64,000 nt of DNA, taken from Mycobacterium cookii. Lineage in GTDB: Bacteria; Actinomycetota; Actinomycetes; Mycobacteriales; Mycobacteriaceae. The stretch lies in the NCBI RefSeq assembly GCF_010727945.1, contig NZ_AP022569.1, positions 4,030,001-4,094,000 on the forward strand. The letters are read 5' to 3'. The position numbers were made by a program, and so were the translations under genes. Positions within the stretch are counted from its first letter, which is position 1; every line of letters begins with the position of its first letter. The notes under the pieces were generated by a model, which did no database searches, was not told where the DNA came from, and worked only from the letters and a program-made list of their open reading frames with translations. Positions 1-8,842 of this stretch are shown in pieces.

Positions 1-1200
1 CCGGATGCCGACTATTACTACCTCTCGCAGGCGCTGCTGCGCCGCGCGGTCGACGGCGGGGACCGCGATCCGGTGATGCGTCAGATCATCGAGTTCTTCC
101 GCGACCGCCCCTCGGCCGTGGTGTGCCCCTACGACTTCGAGCCCGAATTCCAGGTCCTGGTGATCTGGTTGGCCCGAATGGCCGGGCTGGAGCGAATTCG
201 CGTCGACGCCAATGACTCTCGTCTGGCGCGGTGGAACCGCAAGGGGATGCTGCATCCGACCGTGGAATCCGCCCTGAGCCTCGACCTGACCGATGAGCCG
301 GGTGCGGTCATCCTGGAACGGGAGCATCAGGTCAGCGAAGCGTTCCTTGCACTCGGATCGGCGTTGCCAGTGCTGCCGGGGTATACCGTTCCTTGGCTGC
401 CGAATCGCTGTGATTTCACTCGGGAATTCCTTTGCGCCGCAACTCTTCTCCATGAGCGCTATGAGCTGACACACGCTTGCTTGAAACCGTCCGATGGCGG
501 TAACGGCGGACGCATCGTGCCGGACATCGAACTCAATGACAGCCGGCGGCTGGAGGCACTGTCTACCGCCGCCTGGAAATTGGGCGGCGATCAAGTCCTG
601 GAGGCCCATGTCACTTACTTGCAGCGGAACGTCGGTGGAGAACCGGTGTTGACGACGCCGTCGGCGCATGTGCGTTCGGGGGAGCTGCTGGACGGGCTGA
701 CTCTGCAGTTCATGCGTGGCACCTCGTGGAAGGGCAACATGTTCATCGGCGCCGCGGACTGGGCCGGACTGGGGTTGGACCCGAACCTGTACACAAGCAT
801 GCGGGCGACGATGAACGACCTCCACCAGCGGCTCGGTCTGTTGCACTGCGGCGTCGACTTCGCGGTCGGCACGCTGGGCGGGAAGTTCGGCGGCACCGTC
901 GTGGCCGCGGTGCAGGACATCAATCCCAAGGTGACCGGCGCACTGTTCCTGCGCGAGTTCATGGCCCGCCATCCCGCTGTCGGTGTGGGGGCGGCGACTC
1001 GCGTCCTGGTCCCCGAGGCCACGGCGAGCGCGGAGAACATCCGCTCGTTGCTATCGAAATTCTCGACGGCAGAACAGCCCTGCGAAGAGATCGCCGTCGT
1101 GCCCGGCCGGTGGGCCATGGTCGCCACCTCGGGGCAGACATCGATGACGGCCGGCGCGCAGGCCCTGACGTTGGAACGAATGCTGGCCGCATCGCATTGA
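1..1200 (+). CDS. ATP-grasp-like (PGM1-related) ligase, 5' end cut off by window
   Basis: The reading frame is open to the first base of the window, so the N-terminus is missing; the first in-frame start inside is a GTG at 73, but the upstream codons read as protein (DADYYYLSQALL). The visible part resembles ATP-grasp ligases: a lysine-bearing, glycine-rich nucleotide loop (LKPSDGGNGG), a second glycine-rich segment (TLGGKFGG), and near the C-terminus the acidic metal-binding strand followed by NPKVTG (QDINPKVTG), the usual D-x-N-x-R/K order of the fold. Such enzymes join a carboxylate, activated as acyl phosphate, to an amine. The substrate cannot be told. It is followed at 77 bp by a secreted glycosidase, with no overlap that would prove an operon. 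The family call rests on motifs only; the fold is fairly likely, the PGM1-type subfamily less so. Confidence 0.55.
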   Translation, partial: PDADYYYLSQALLRRAVDGGDRDPVMRQIIEFFRDRPSAVVCPYDFEPEFQVLVIWLARMAGLERIRVDANDSRLARWNRKGMLHPTVESALSLDLTDEPGAVILEREHQVSEAFLALGSALPVLPGYTVPWLPNRCDFTREFLCAATLLHERYELTHACLKPSDGGNGGRIVPDIELNDSRRLEALSTAAWKLGGDQVLEAHVTYLQRNVGGEPVLTTPSAHVRSGELLDGLTLQFMRGTSWKGNMFIGAADWAGLGLDPNLYTSMRATMNDLHQRLGLLHCGVDFAVGTLGGKFGGTVVAAVQDINPKVTGALFLREFMARHPAVGVGAATRVLVPEATASAENIRSLLSKFSTAEQPCEEIAVVPGRWAMVATSGQTSMTAGAQALTLERMLAASH

Positions 1201-1277
1201 TGACGCTGCGATAACAAGTCGCGCGACGCGCTGGCCGAATACCGGGAACGGCGTCTCCGGGAACTTATCGTCTCTGT

Positions 1278-2432
1278 GTGTATCGCCGGACTGTTCTGAA
1301 GCTGCCCCTTTTACTGGCGGCGGGAACGGCTCTGGCTCAGGCGCCTCGGGCTTCGGCGGAGCCGCCGCGTGCCTCCGCCGAGTCCAGCAGGTGGTCGACT
1401 GACCGCGCCAACCGCTGGTATCAAGCCCAGGGGTGGCCGGTCGGCGCGAACTTCATCACCTCCACCGCGATCAACCAACTCGAGATGTTCCAGCCGGGCA
1501 CCTACGACCCGCGGCGCATCGACACCGAATTGGGTTGGGCCCGACTGCACGGACTGAACACGGTCCGGGTTTTCCTGCACGACCAGTTGTGGGCCCAGGA
1601 CGCCCGCGGCTTCCAAACTCGCCTGGCACAGTTCGTCAACATCTCGTCTCGGCATCGCATCAAGCCGCTGTTCGTGTTGTTCGACTCCTGCTGGGATCCG
1701 CATCCCCAAGTCGGTCGCCAGCATGCGCCGACCCCCGGGGTGCACAACTCCGGCTGGGTGCAGAGCCCGGGCGCTGATCGCATCGACGACAAGAGCTACA
1801 CCCGCACGTTGCAGGACTACGTCACCGGCGTGATGACCCAATTCCGCAATGACGACCGGGTTTTGGGTTGGGACGTGTGGAACGAACCCGACAATCCCGC
1901 GCCGCAGTACGCCAGTGTCGAGCGCGGCGACAAGCTCGACCGGGTGGCGGACCTGCTTCCCCAGGTCTTCACCTGGGCGCGTGCCGTCGACGCTCGGCAG
2001 CCGCTGACCAGTGGCGTGTGGGACGGCGAGTGGGCGGACGCGTCGAGTCGCACCACGATCCAGAACATCCAGCTGGCCAACTCCGACGTGATCAGCTTTC
2101 ACTCCTACGCCGGACCGTCGACTTTCGAGTCGCGCGTCGGCGAGCTCACCCCACATGGCCGCCCCATCTTGTGCACCGAGTACATGGCCCGGCCGCAGGG
2201 CAGCACGGTCGAATCGATCCTGCCAATTGCCAAGCGGCACAATGTCGGTGCAATCAACTGGGGTTTGGTTGCGGGCAAGACGCAGACCTACTTTCCGTGG
2301 GACTCCTGGAAGCACCCGTACTCAGCGGTCCCGAAAGTATGGTTCCACGACCTGCTGCGGCCGGACGGAACCGCGTTTCAGAACGACGAATCGCAGACCA
2401 TCAGGACCCTGAGCGCCGCAACGGTCGGGTAG
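1278..2432 (+). CDS. Secreted GH5-like glycoside hydrolase (cellulase-family fold)
   Basis: A protein of 384 residues starting at GTG 1278. The N-terminus (MYRRTVLKLPLLLAAGTALA) is a signal peptide with a basic start, a hydrophobic core and an Ala-x-Ala-type end (ASAEPP), so the enzyme is probably exported. The body is a TIM-barrel glycosidase of clan A type: the first strand holds LNTVRVFLHDQLW, the acid/base glutamate lies in WDVWNEPDNP near residue 202, and the likely nucleophile glutamate is in ILCTEYMARP near residue 300. Both catalytic glutamates are present, so activity on a beta-glycan is plausible; the substrate is unknown. Mycobacterial relatives are often labelled cellulase or xylanase without proof. 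The stop is 3 bp before the start of the YnfA-like gene, so the two are probably co-transcribed. Confidence 0.75.
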   Translation: MYRRTVLKLPLLLAAGTALAQAPRASAEPPRASAESSRWSTDRANRWYQAQGWPVGANFITSTAINQLEMFQPGTYDPRRIDTELGWARLHGLNTVRVFLHDQLWAQDARGFQTRLAQFVNISSRHRIKPLFVLFDSCWDPHPQVGRQHAPTPGVHNSGWVQSPGADRIDDKSYTRTLQDYVTGVMTQFRNDDRVLGWDVWNEPDNPAPQYASVERGDKLDRVADLLPQVFTWARAVDARQPLTSGVWDGEWADASSRTTIQNIQLANSDVISFHSYAGPSTFESRVGELTPHGRPILCTEYMARPQGSTVESILPIAKRHNVGAINWGLVAGKTQTYFPWDSWKHPYSAVPKVWFHDLLRPDGTAFQNDESQTIRTLSAATVG

Positions 2433-2435
2433 GCC

Positions 2436-2771
2436 ATGACCGTCGCCAAGTCGATCCTGCTCTTCGCGCTGGCTGCGGTCTTGGAGATCGGCGGCGCCTG
2501 GCTGGTGTGGCAGAGCGTTCGCGAACACCGCGGATGGATGTGGGCCGGCCTCGGCGTGATCGCTTTGGGCGCCTACGGTTTCGTCGCGACTTTCCAACCC
2601 GATGCGCAGTTCGGCCGCGTGTTGGCCGCGTACGGCGGCGTGTTCGTCGCCGGTTCGCTGGCGTGGGGTATGGCGCTGGACGGATTTCGACCCGACCGGT
2701 GGGACCTGATCGGTGCGGCGGTCTGTCTGGCCGGCGTCGGAGTGATCATGTATGCGCCCCGCGGGCGCTGA
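2436..2771 (+). CDS. YnfA-family (UPF0060) small membrane protein
   Basis: A protein of 111 residues with four hydrophobic stretches: an N-terminal helix containing [16 protein letters not shown], helices around residues 33-50 and 65-82, and a C-terminal helix ending [12 protein letters not shown]. Length and the early [11 protein letters not shown] signature match the YnfA/UPF0060 family, small four-helix inner-membrane proteins related to SMR-type transporters. Some members give modest drug or dye efflux; others have no known role. It starts at ATG 2436, three bases after the stop of the secreted glycosidase, which suggests one transcript. It runs tail to tail with the SDR gene with no spacer, so any shared terminator would lie inside coding sequence. 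Confidence 0.85.
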   Translation: MTVAKSILLFALAAVLEIGGAWLVWQSVREHRGWMWAGLGVIALGAYGFVATFQPDAQFGRVLAAYGGVFVAGSLAWGMALDGFRPDRWDLIGAAVCLAGVGVIMYAPRGR

Positions 2772-3629
2772 TCACTCCTTGTGTTCGACGACGCCCGTCG
2801 CGTGCTGCGCTCGGTCTTCATAACCCCGGCGGGCGTTGTTGTCGAGGTGGAGAAAGACCGTATCGTTGCCCATCTTCTTGTTGAGCCAGCGACGGCCGCG
2901 GTCCGACAGCAGCGTGGCCAGCGCGGCGAACGACTTGCCCCAACTCGGGACTGAGACTCGGGATTTCGGCTTGTCCAGCACTTTGACGATCGCCGCGGCG
3001 ATCTCCGAGGGCTCCACCGGCTTTTGCGCCGAAGACGGCGTCGTCCCCGAGATCAGCTCGGTGTTGGTGAACGTCGGCAGCACCGCCGTGACCTTGACAC
3101 CGTGCGGGGCGAACTCGTCAGACAGCGCGGTGGACAGTCCGACGACCGCGAATTTCGTTCCGGCGTAGACGACTTGGCCGGGCACCGCGACCATGCCGGC
3201 TAGCGACGCGATGTTGATGATGTGCCCGTCACGCCGTCTGACCATGTCCGGTAATACCAGCTGACAGCCGGTGAGCACGCCGTAGAAATTCACCTCGATC
3301 GATGAGCGGATCGCCTGCGGCGACTGCTCGAGAAACGGGCCCACCGGCATGACGCCGGCGTTGTTGATCAGCACATCGATGTGGCCGCCACCGTCGGCCC
3401 GCGCTTTGTCGAGGAACGCCGCGAACGACTCCCTGTCGGTCACATCAAGCGGATGGCCGCTGATCTGGCCGAGGCTGCTGATGCCCGCGACGGCACTCTC
3501 CAACACATCGATGTCCCGGTCGCCGATGACCACCCGGGCGCCGCGTGCCAGCAGCGCCTGCGCGGTGGCATACCCGATGCCGCGGGCGGCCCCGGTGATC
3601 ACGATGGTTTTGCCCCTGATGTTGTCCAT
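2772..3629 (-). CDS. Short-chain dehydrogenase/reductase (classical SDR)
   Basis: A protein of 285 residues. I place the start at the ATG at 3629 (MDNIRGKTIVITG) rather than the upstream in-frame ATG at 3695, because the beta1 strand and the TGxxxGxG cofactor loop (TGAARGIG) normally begin within ten residues of the start. Further classical SDR marks are the NNAG motif, the catalytic serine in NIASLAG, and Tyr/Lys in VVYAGTKFAV. The enzyme should reduce or oxidise a carbonyl/hydroxyl with NAD(P)H. The C-terminal part (after PEIAAAIVKVLDKPKSRV) is the extended tail seen in many mycobacterial SDRs. Substrate unknown. It ends against the stop of the YnfA-like gene, so the two genes converge. Confidence 0.85.
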   Translation of the reverse strand: MDNIRGKTIVITGAARGIGYATAQALLARGARVVIGDRDIDVLESAVAGISSLGQISGHPLDVTDRESFAAFLDKARADGGGHIDVLINNAGVMPVGPFLEQSPQAIRSSIEVNFYGVLTGCQLVLPDMVRRRDGHIINIASLAGMVAVPGQVVYAGTKFAVVGLSTALSDEFAPHGVKVTAVLPTFTNTELISGTTPSSAQKPVEPSEIAAAIVKVLDKPKSRVSVPSWGKSFAALATLLSDRGRRWLNKKMGNDTVFLHLDNNARRGYEDRAQHATGVVEHKE

Positions 3630-3911
3630 GCCGACGGACTTTACAGGTGTCAAGTCCGGCGTGGAACCACGCTGCGTGGGTATGGACGGCCGCACACCCC
3701 GGCCGATCGCTGCTGGTCAGCGGCGTCCGGGCGGTGCAACGCCGCACGGCTTACATACCGCCCAGCTAGCTATGGCGCATCTAGCGATTCGAACAGACTG
3801 TCTATTGTGTCGAAATAAACCTTCTGGTATTCCTAAGGGTGATATAGATACTAAAAGGATGAAATAGCCAGGTATGACCAAACATCGGTTTGACGTTCGG
3901 AGAGGAGATCG

Positions 3912-4742
3912 GTGAAGGCCACCGCGTTGAGCACAGCAGTCGGCGGGTTCTCCCTTCGGCAAGGCTTTCGCTGGTACGACCCCGACATCCAGGGCACGCT
4001 CATAGTTTCGCAGCCATCGGCCGACCCCGATCTGTGGGCCGAGTATGCCGCCGGCGCCATCCGCAGCTACCGCAAGCGTGACGTCGAGGGCGCCCTCGAC
4101 ATCGATGCGCTGCGCGACGGTGCGGACACTGTCATGTTCTGCGCCGTCGTCGACGAAGCCGGAGAGGTGGTAGCCGGACTGCGGGCCAAGGCGCTGCGCT
4201 CAGCCGACGATTCACATGCAATCGAGGAATGGGCCGGGCAACCTGGCCAGCAGGCCGTCCGGCAGATGATCGACGATCGGGTGCCCTACGGCGTGCTGGA
4301 GATGAAAGCGGGTTGGGTCACCGACGCCCCGGATCGGAATCCGTTGCTCACCAGTGCCTTGGCGCGCAGCTGCTTCTACATGATGGTCATGCTGGATTTC
4401 CAGTTCGGCATGTGCACGGCCGCGACGGCCATTCTGAACACCTGGCGTTCTTCCGGACCGGTGGTGGCGGCCATTCCGGCCACGCCATACCCCGACGAAC
4501 GCTACCGAACCAAGATGCTGTGGTGGAACCGCCGGGACTTCTTCAACCACGCGCAGCCTAGGCAGATCGCCAAGATCGTCGAAGAGACAAAGGAATTGCT
4601 GCACGAGCAATTCCGCCGAGGCCAGATCGACACCAATCTGTCCGGACTGATACCCATCGCGCAGGCAAAAGCATTCCAAACAAACGACTTTCGAGGGCGG
4701 CACAGCGGCCGAATCCTCGTGCCCGACCACGTCCCGCTCTGA
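3912..4742 (+). CDS. Conserved hypothetical protein, possibly GNAT/FeeM-like
   Basis: A protein of 276 residues starting at GTG 3912, preceded by a strong ribosome-binding site (GGAGAGGAG, about 5 bases upstream). I do not recognise the family with confidence. The layout is a mixed alpha/beta protein: an internal strand VMFCAVVDEAGEVVAGLRAK reads like the central strands of an acyltransferase fold, followed by VPYGVLEMKAGWV and a cysteine-containing helix near residue 155. A distant resemblance to FeeM/GNAT-type acyltransferases is possible but weak. It is followed after 20 bp by a small protein with its own good ribosome-binding site, so the two look like an operon. The 282 bp upstream of it holds no gene that I can see and should contain the promoter. 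Confidence 0.5.
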   Translation: MKATALSTAVGGFSLRQGFRWYDPDIQGTLIVSQPSADPDLWAEYAAGAIRSYRKRDVEGALDIDALRDGADTVMFCAVVDEAGEVVAGLRAKALRSADDSHAIEEWAGQPGQQAVRQMIDDRVPYGVLEMKAGWVTDAPDRNPLLTSALARSCFYMMVMLDFQFGMCTAATAILNTWRSSGPVVAAIPATPYPDERYRTKMLWWNRRDFFNHAQPRQIAKIVEETKELLHEQFRRGQIDTNLSGLIPIAQAKAFQTNDFRGRHSGRILVPDHVPL

Positions 4743-4762
4743 ATAGCCGAAAAGGAAATACA

Positions 4763-4972
4763 ATGGACAACAACAACGAACCCGTGTGGATCATGTTCAT
4801 CACCGACACCGAAACCCGGGACAAGCTACTGAAATTCGGCAGCGGATCGCAGTGGCAAGTCGACCCCTCGACCGCCGCGGCGATGATCTTGGTCGGGGCG
4901 GCCGTGCGGATGCCGTCCGCTTTCGAGGCCCAGGCCGTACCCGGTATCGGCGGAATGGCCGCGAGCGCCTGA
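4763..4972 (+). CDS. Small hypothetical protein (69 aa)
   Basis: ATG 4763 is preceded by AAAAGGAAA at a normal distance, which favours translation. The product of 69 residues is acidic at the start (MDNNNEPVWIMFITDTETRD) and ends in a small-residue-rich tail (GIGGMAASA). There is no signal peptide and no recognised domain. The position, 20 bp behind the unknown 276-residue gene and in the same direction, suggests a shared transcript and perhaps a shared role. It converges with the acyl-CoA dehydrogenase gene 12 bp further on. Confidence 0.55.
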   Translation: MDNNNEPVWIMFITDTETRDKLLKFGSGSQWQVDPSTAAAMILVGAAVRMPSAFEAQAVPGIGGMAASA

Positions 4973-4984
4973 GGCAGCGCAGTG

Positions 4985-6133
4985 CTAGATCCCGAGATCC
5001 TTCGCGACGATCGTCTTCATGATCTCGGTCGTCCCGCCGTAGATCGTCTGGATGCGGGCATCGACGAACGCGCGCGACACCGGATACTCCCGCATGTACC
5101 CGTAGCCCCCATGCAGTTGCAGGCAGCGATCGGCGGTGCGGACCTGCAGTTCGGTGGTCCACCATTTCAACCGTGCGGCACGGGCCGCGGTCAATCCACC
5201 GTCCAGGTGCTCGGCGAGGCAATCGTCGAGATAGGTTCTGGCAATGTCGATTTCGGTAGCCAACTCGGCCAGCACGAACTGAGTGTTCTGTAGTCCGGAA
5301 ATAGGGGAGCCGAAAGCATTTCGCTGCTTGACGTATCCGAGAGTTTCGGCCAGGACGCCTTCGGCGGCGGCCACCGCGCCGACGGCCAGCGAAAGCCGTT
5401 CTTGGGGCAGATTGTTCATCAGCTGATAGAAACCCCGGTTTTCCTCGCCGAGCAGATTCTCGACGGGAACCCGCATGTCGGTGAAGTTCAGCTCGCTGGT
5501 GTCCTGGGCGTGCAGACCGATTTTCTCCAGATTCCGGCCACGGCTGAAGCCCGGCGTATCGGGTTCGACCACCAGCAGTGATAGGCCCTTGTGCCGGTCG
5601 GGCGCGGTGCGGACGGCGATGACGAACACATCGCCGGTCTGACCGTTGGAGATGAAGGTCTTCGCACCGTTGACCACGTAGTGGTCGCCGTCGCGCACCG
5701 CGGTGGTGCGAATCCCGGCCAGGTCGCTCCCGGCGCCGGGTTCGGTCATTGCGATGCCGATGACCGTCTCGCCAGTGACGACTCCCGGCAACCAGCGTTG
5801 CTTCTGCTCGGCGTTGGTCAGATCGGTGAGGTAGGGCAGCACGATGTCGTTTTGCAGCGACAAGGCGATTGCCTCGGCGGCCGCACCGGCCCGCTGGAGT
5901 TCTTCGACCACGATCGCGTTGTAACGAAAGTCGTCGACTCCCGCCCCGCCGAACTCCTCTGGAACCGAAAATGCCAGCAGCCCAAGCTTTCCGGCCTCGG
6001 TGAACAGCGACCGGTCCACGCAGCCGGCCTTCTCCCAGTCTTCGTGGGCCGGGACGACGGTCTGCTGCACGAAGTCGCGCACCATATCGCGGAACTGCCG
6101 GTGCTCAGAGGTGTACTCCAGGCGCGCGTTCAC
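4985..6133 (-). CDS. Acyl-CoA dehydrogenase (FadE family, IVD/LCAD-like active site)
   Basis: A protein of 382 residues, the usual length for the family. FAD-binding and substrate marks include GIAMTEPGAGSDLAG and VNGAKTFISNG; the C-terminal RxxLQLHGGYGYMRE and YGGTTEIMK are typical. At the usual MCAD base position (YEGT) there is YGGT, so the catalytic glutamate is more likely the one in LPQERLSLA, as in isovaleryl- and long-chain acyl-CoA dehydrogenases. It would oxidise an acyl-CoA to the trans-2-enoyl-CoA, with electrons passed to ETF. The GTG start at 6133 overlaps the stop of the upstream dehydrogenase by four bases (GTGA), so the two are translationally coupled and may act together or as a heteromer. 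Substrate unknown. Confidence 0.9.
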   Translation of the reverse strand: MNARLEYTSEHRQFRDMVRDFVQQTVVPAHEDWEKAGCVDRSLFTEAGKLGLLAFSVPEEFGGAGVDDFRYNAIVVEELQRAGAAAEAIALSLQNDIVLPYLTDLTNAEQKQRWLPGVVTGETVIGIAMTEPGAGSDLAGIRTTAVRDGDHYVVNGAKTFISNGQTGDVFVIAVRTAPDRHKGLSLLVVEPDTPGFSRGRNLEKIGLHAQDTSELNFTDMRVPVENLLGEENRGFYQLMNNLPQERLSLAVGAVAAAEGVLAETLGYVKQRNAFGSPISGLQNTQFVLAELATEIDIARTYLDDCLAEHLDGGLTAARAARLKWWTTELQVRTADRCLQLHGGYGYMREYPVSRAFVDARIQTIYGGTTEIMKTIVAKDLGI

Positions 6134-7314
6134 CGGAAGGCATCCAAACCGGTGAAGGCCTGGCCGAGGATCAGCTGATGCATCTCCGGTGTGCCCTCGT
6201 AGGTGAGCACCGATTCCAGGTTGACCATGTGCCGGATCACCGGATACTCCAGCGATATCCCGTTGCCGCCCAGAATTGTTCGCGCGGTGCGACAGATCTC
6301 GATCGCCTCACGGGTGTTGTTCAGCTTGCCGAAGCTGACCTGCTCGGGTCGTAGGCCGCTGCTGTCCTTGAGCCGGCCCAGCTGCAGCGCGAGCAACAAG
6401 CCTTTGTGCAATTCGACGGCCATGTCGACGAGTTTGGCTTGTGTCAACTGGAATCCGGCGATCGGCTTGCCGAATTGGGTGCGCTGGCCGGCATAGTCCA
6501 GAGCCGCCTGCCACGCCGAGCGGGCGGCGCCCATCGAACCCCAGATGATGCCGTAGCGCGCTTCCGATAGGCACGACAGCGGCCCCTTGAGGCCTTTCAC
6601 CTCGGGCAGCACAGCGTCGTCCGGCAGGCGCACATCGTCGAGCACAAGCTCGCTGGTGATCGAAGCCCGCAGCGAAAGCTTGTGGTGGATGGTGTTGGCG
6701 GTGAAGCCCGCCGTCTTGGTCGGGACGATGAAACCGCGCACCCCGTCGTCGGTCGTGGCCCACACAACGGCGACATCGGCGACCGAACCGTTGGTGATCC
6801 ACATCTTGCGGCCGTTGAGAATCCAGTCCGACCCGTCGCGTCGCGCCCGGGTGGTCATCGACGCAGGGTCGGATCCGGCGTCCGGTTCGGTCAGCCCGAA
6901 GCAGCCGAGCAGCTCACCGGCGGCCATGCCGGGCAGCCACTGCTGCTTCTGCTCTTCCGAGCCGAATCGCCAGATCGCGAACATCGCCAGCGAGCCTTGG
7001 ACCGACACCATCGACCGGATCCCGGAGTCGGCGGCCTCCAGCTCGGTGCAGGCCAGGCCGTAGTGCACCGACGACGCTCCGCCGCAGCCGTAACCCTCCA
7101 GATGCATGCCGAGCAGGCCGAGTTGTCCGAAGTGTTTGGCCAGATCGCGAACCGGCAGATCGCCGATCTCGAACCACTCCGCGACATGCGGGAGGACATG
7201 CTCGGCGCAGAACTGACGGACCGTGTCACGCACCGCGATCTCGTCGTCGGACAGTGAACCATCCAATCCCAGGGGGTCCTGCGGGTTGAAGTCGGGAAGT
7301 TTGCCAGTGCTCAT
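6130..7314 (-). CDS. fadE7: Acyl-CoA dehydrogenase, glutaryl-CoA dehydrogenase-like (FadE7-type)
   Basis: A protein of 394 residues. The start is taken as the ATG at 7314 (MSTGKLPDFNPQDPL), which has GATGAGGTG just upstream as ribosome-binding site; the open frame extends further but upstream translation is not protein-like. It carries GCFGLTEPDAGSDP, ILNGRKMWITNG, the arginine-rich TARTILGGNG and the catalytic base in LTYEGTPEMHQLILG, all as in glutaryl-CoA dehydrogenases, which oxidise and decarboxylate glutaryl-CoA. Gene order before fgd1/pta/ackA suggests the ortholog of M. tuberculosis fadE7 (Rv0400c); this is from memory. It is the first gene of a two-gene unit with the second dehydrogenase (4-base overlap) and is divergent from the HugZ-like gene, so the promoter lies in 7315-7452. 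Confidence 0.85.
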   Translation of the reverse strand: MSTGKLPDFNPQDPLGLDGSLSDDEIAVRDTVRQFCAEHVLPHVAEWFEIGDLPVRDLAKHFGQLGLLGMHLEGYGCGGASSVHYGLACTELEAADSGIRSMVSVQGSLAMFAIWRFGSEEQKQQWLPGMAAGELLGCFGLTEPDAGSDPASMTTRARRDGSDWILNGRKMWITNGSVADVAVVWATTDDGVRGFIVPTKTAGFTANTIHHKLSLRASITSELVLDDVRLPDDAVLPEVKGLKGPLSCLSEARYGIIWGSMGAARSAWQAALDYAGQRTQFGKPIAGFQLTQAKLVDMAVELHKGLLLALQLGRLKDSSGLRPEQVSFGKLNNTREAIEICRTARTILGGNGISLEYPVIRHMVNLESVLTYEGTPEMHQLILGQAFTGLDAFR

Positions 7315-7452
7315 CACCTCATCCTGCCACCGTCGGGAAGTGGCCTCGCCGGCGTTGGCATCGCCAGCGCCTTCGCGCTGGTGCTCGATGCGCATGCGCG
7401 CAGCGTCCGGTTCGACGTAATCGCAGCGGTCGAAGCGGTAGCGTCGCCGGTT

Positions 7453-8262
7453 GTGACGCCCCGCGATCATGGCGACCCCGGCGATGCGCCGTCGACTCCT
7501 GCGCCGCTGCGGCCCCCCACGCATTCGACTCGTCCGTCAGCCGCCGAGCAGGCGCGCACGATCGCGGCGTCGACCAACGCCGCGACGTTGGCGACCGTGA
7601 CCGCCGACGGCGACCCGTGGGCGTCGTTCGTGACCTACGGGTTGCTGGGTGGACAGCCGGTGCTGTGTGTGTCGAATCTGGCCGAGCATGGTCGCAATCT
7701 GGCCGGCGACCCGCGGGCCAGCCTGTCGATCGTAGCGGTGGGCAACGGCGGGGATCTTCTGGACAGCAGCCGAATCACTTTGGCCGGCGTCGTCTTTGAG
7801 CCCTCTTCGGTGGAGCGCGACGCGGCCCGCACCGCGTATATCGACGCGGTTCCGGCCGGCCGGATTTTCGCCGACTTCAGCGACTTCACCTTCTGGGTGC
7901 TCGACGTCCAGCGGGTGCGCTGGGTCGGCGGTTACGGCCGAATGGATTCGGCCACTGGCGAGGACTACGCCGCGGCGGCACCGGATCCGGTGACCCCGAA
8001 TGCGGCTGGTGCGATCACGCACCTCAACGCCGATCACGCCGACGCTCTGGCCGCCATGGCCCGCGCGTTCGGCGGCTATCCGGACACCGACACCGCAGTG
8101 TGCACCGGTATCGACCGCTACGGCTTGGACATCCAGGTGCACACCCCACGCGGAATCGCTTATACCCGCATCGGTTTCCCCGAACGGCTGAATTCTGCCG
8201 GCCAATTACGTTCGGTGACAGCCGAACTGGCCCGCGCGGCTGCTGCTGCCGGTAATCCCTAG
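7453..8262 (+). CDS. HugZ-like heme-utilisation protein (PPOX fold plus DUF2470)
   Basis: Two domains. The first (about residues 30-165) is a split-barrel flavin/heme-binding PNPOx-type fold with NAATLATVTADGDPWASFV, LLGGQPVLCVSNLAEHGRNL and DPRASLSIV. The second (about 180-265) is DUF2470 with its HLNADHADAL signature. This pairing is typical of HugZ-type proteins, several of which bind or degrade heme; activity here is inferred. The start is uncertain: I use GTG 7453 because earlier in-frame codons (GTG 7381) translate to a low-complexity stretch overlapping the probable promoter of the divergent fadE7, but no clear ribosome-binding site decides. The last four bases overlap the end of the next gene on the other strand. 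Confidence 0.75.
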   Translation: MTPRDHGDPGDAPSTPAPLRPPTHSTRPSAAEQARTIAASTNAATLATVTADGDPWASFVTYGLLGGQPVLCVSNLAEHGRNLAGDPRASLSIVAVGNGGDLLDSSRITLAGVVFEPSSVERDAARTAYIDAVPAGRIFADFSDFTFWVLDVQRVRWVGGYGRMDSATGEDYAAAAPDPVTPNAAGAITHLNADHADALAAMARAFGGYPDTDTAVCTGIDRYGLDIQVHTPRGIAYTRIGFPERLNSAGQLRSVTAELARAAAAAGNP

Positions 8263-8678
8263 TCGCAGTTCACGCACACTCCGGTCAACGACCGCTGCAT
8301 GCCGCAACTGCAGAAGCTGCCCTCACGCCGGACGTCGCCGGAACGTTTGCCGCCAAGGCGCACTTGATTTTTCGGGTGCTCGACGTACCAGGTCCCCGTG
8401 CGTGAACTCGGCCCACGCCCTGTCCCGCTGTCGGCGACGCCGTTGATTTCCTGTTCGGTGGTGAAGCCGGTCGTATAGCCATGGTAGATATGCAGATCCG
8501 GCTGACCGTCGCGCCTCTTGGCCACGATGTACGGTTTGTCGGAGCTGAGGACCGCGCGGTACTCAGCGATACCGATCGCGTTGGCGACTCGGCGGATGAA
8601 TGGATGGTTGTCTGCCGGGATGCGTGCCTTCGCCATCGCCGAGAGCAGTGACTCCGGCGGTTGCTCTGCTGTGGTCAC
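8259..8678 (-). CDS. Hypothetical protein with C-terminal cysteine cluster
   Basis: A protein of about 139 residues if started at GTG 8678 (VTTAEQPPESLL); an ATG upstream at 8741 gives a longer, arginine-rich extension that looks non-coding. The first part (residues 1-60) is a helical region with ESLLSAMAKARIPADNHP. The C-terminus ends FCSCGMQRSLTGVCVNCD, a CxC...CxxC set that could form a zinc ribbon. No family is recognised. The cysteine cluster at the very end and the consistent amino-acid composition support a real gene. It overlaps the HugZ-like gene tail to tail by four bases. Confidence 0.55.
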   Translation of the reverse strand: MTTAEQPPESLLSAMAKARIPADNHPFIRRVANAIGIAEYRAVLSSDKPYIVAKRRDGQPDLHIYHGYTTGFTTEQEINGVADSGTGRGPSSRTGTWYVEHPKNQVRLGGKRSGDVRREGSFCSCGMQRSLTGVCVNCD

Positions 8679-8842
8679 GTTACTAAAGGATATCCGGCCG
8701 AGTCGATGACGTCGGGCCTCGACACCGCCGCGAAACGACAATTCAGCGGCCCGTAGTCAATTGGGCGCTAGCAATTCACGCGCCGAACATCTTCTGTCTG
8801 AAGAAGCGCCGCGAACGTCGGCTCACTCGTTGACCTTTCGGG

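Noticed and set aside
1311..2315. Leftward 334-residue frame opposite the secreted glycosidase
   Set aside because: Shadow of a gene with signal peptide and both catalytic glutamates on the plus strand; no recognisable motif on the minus strand.
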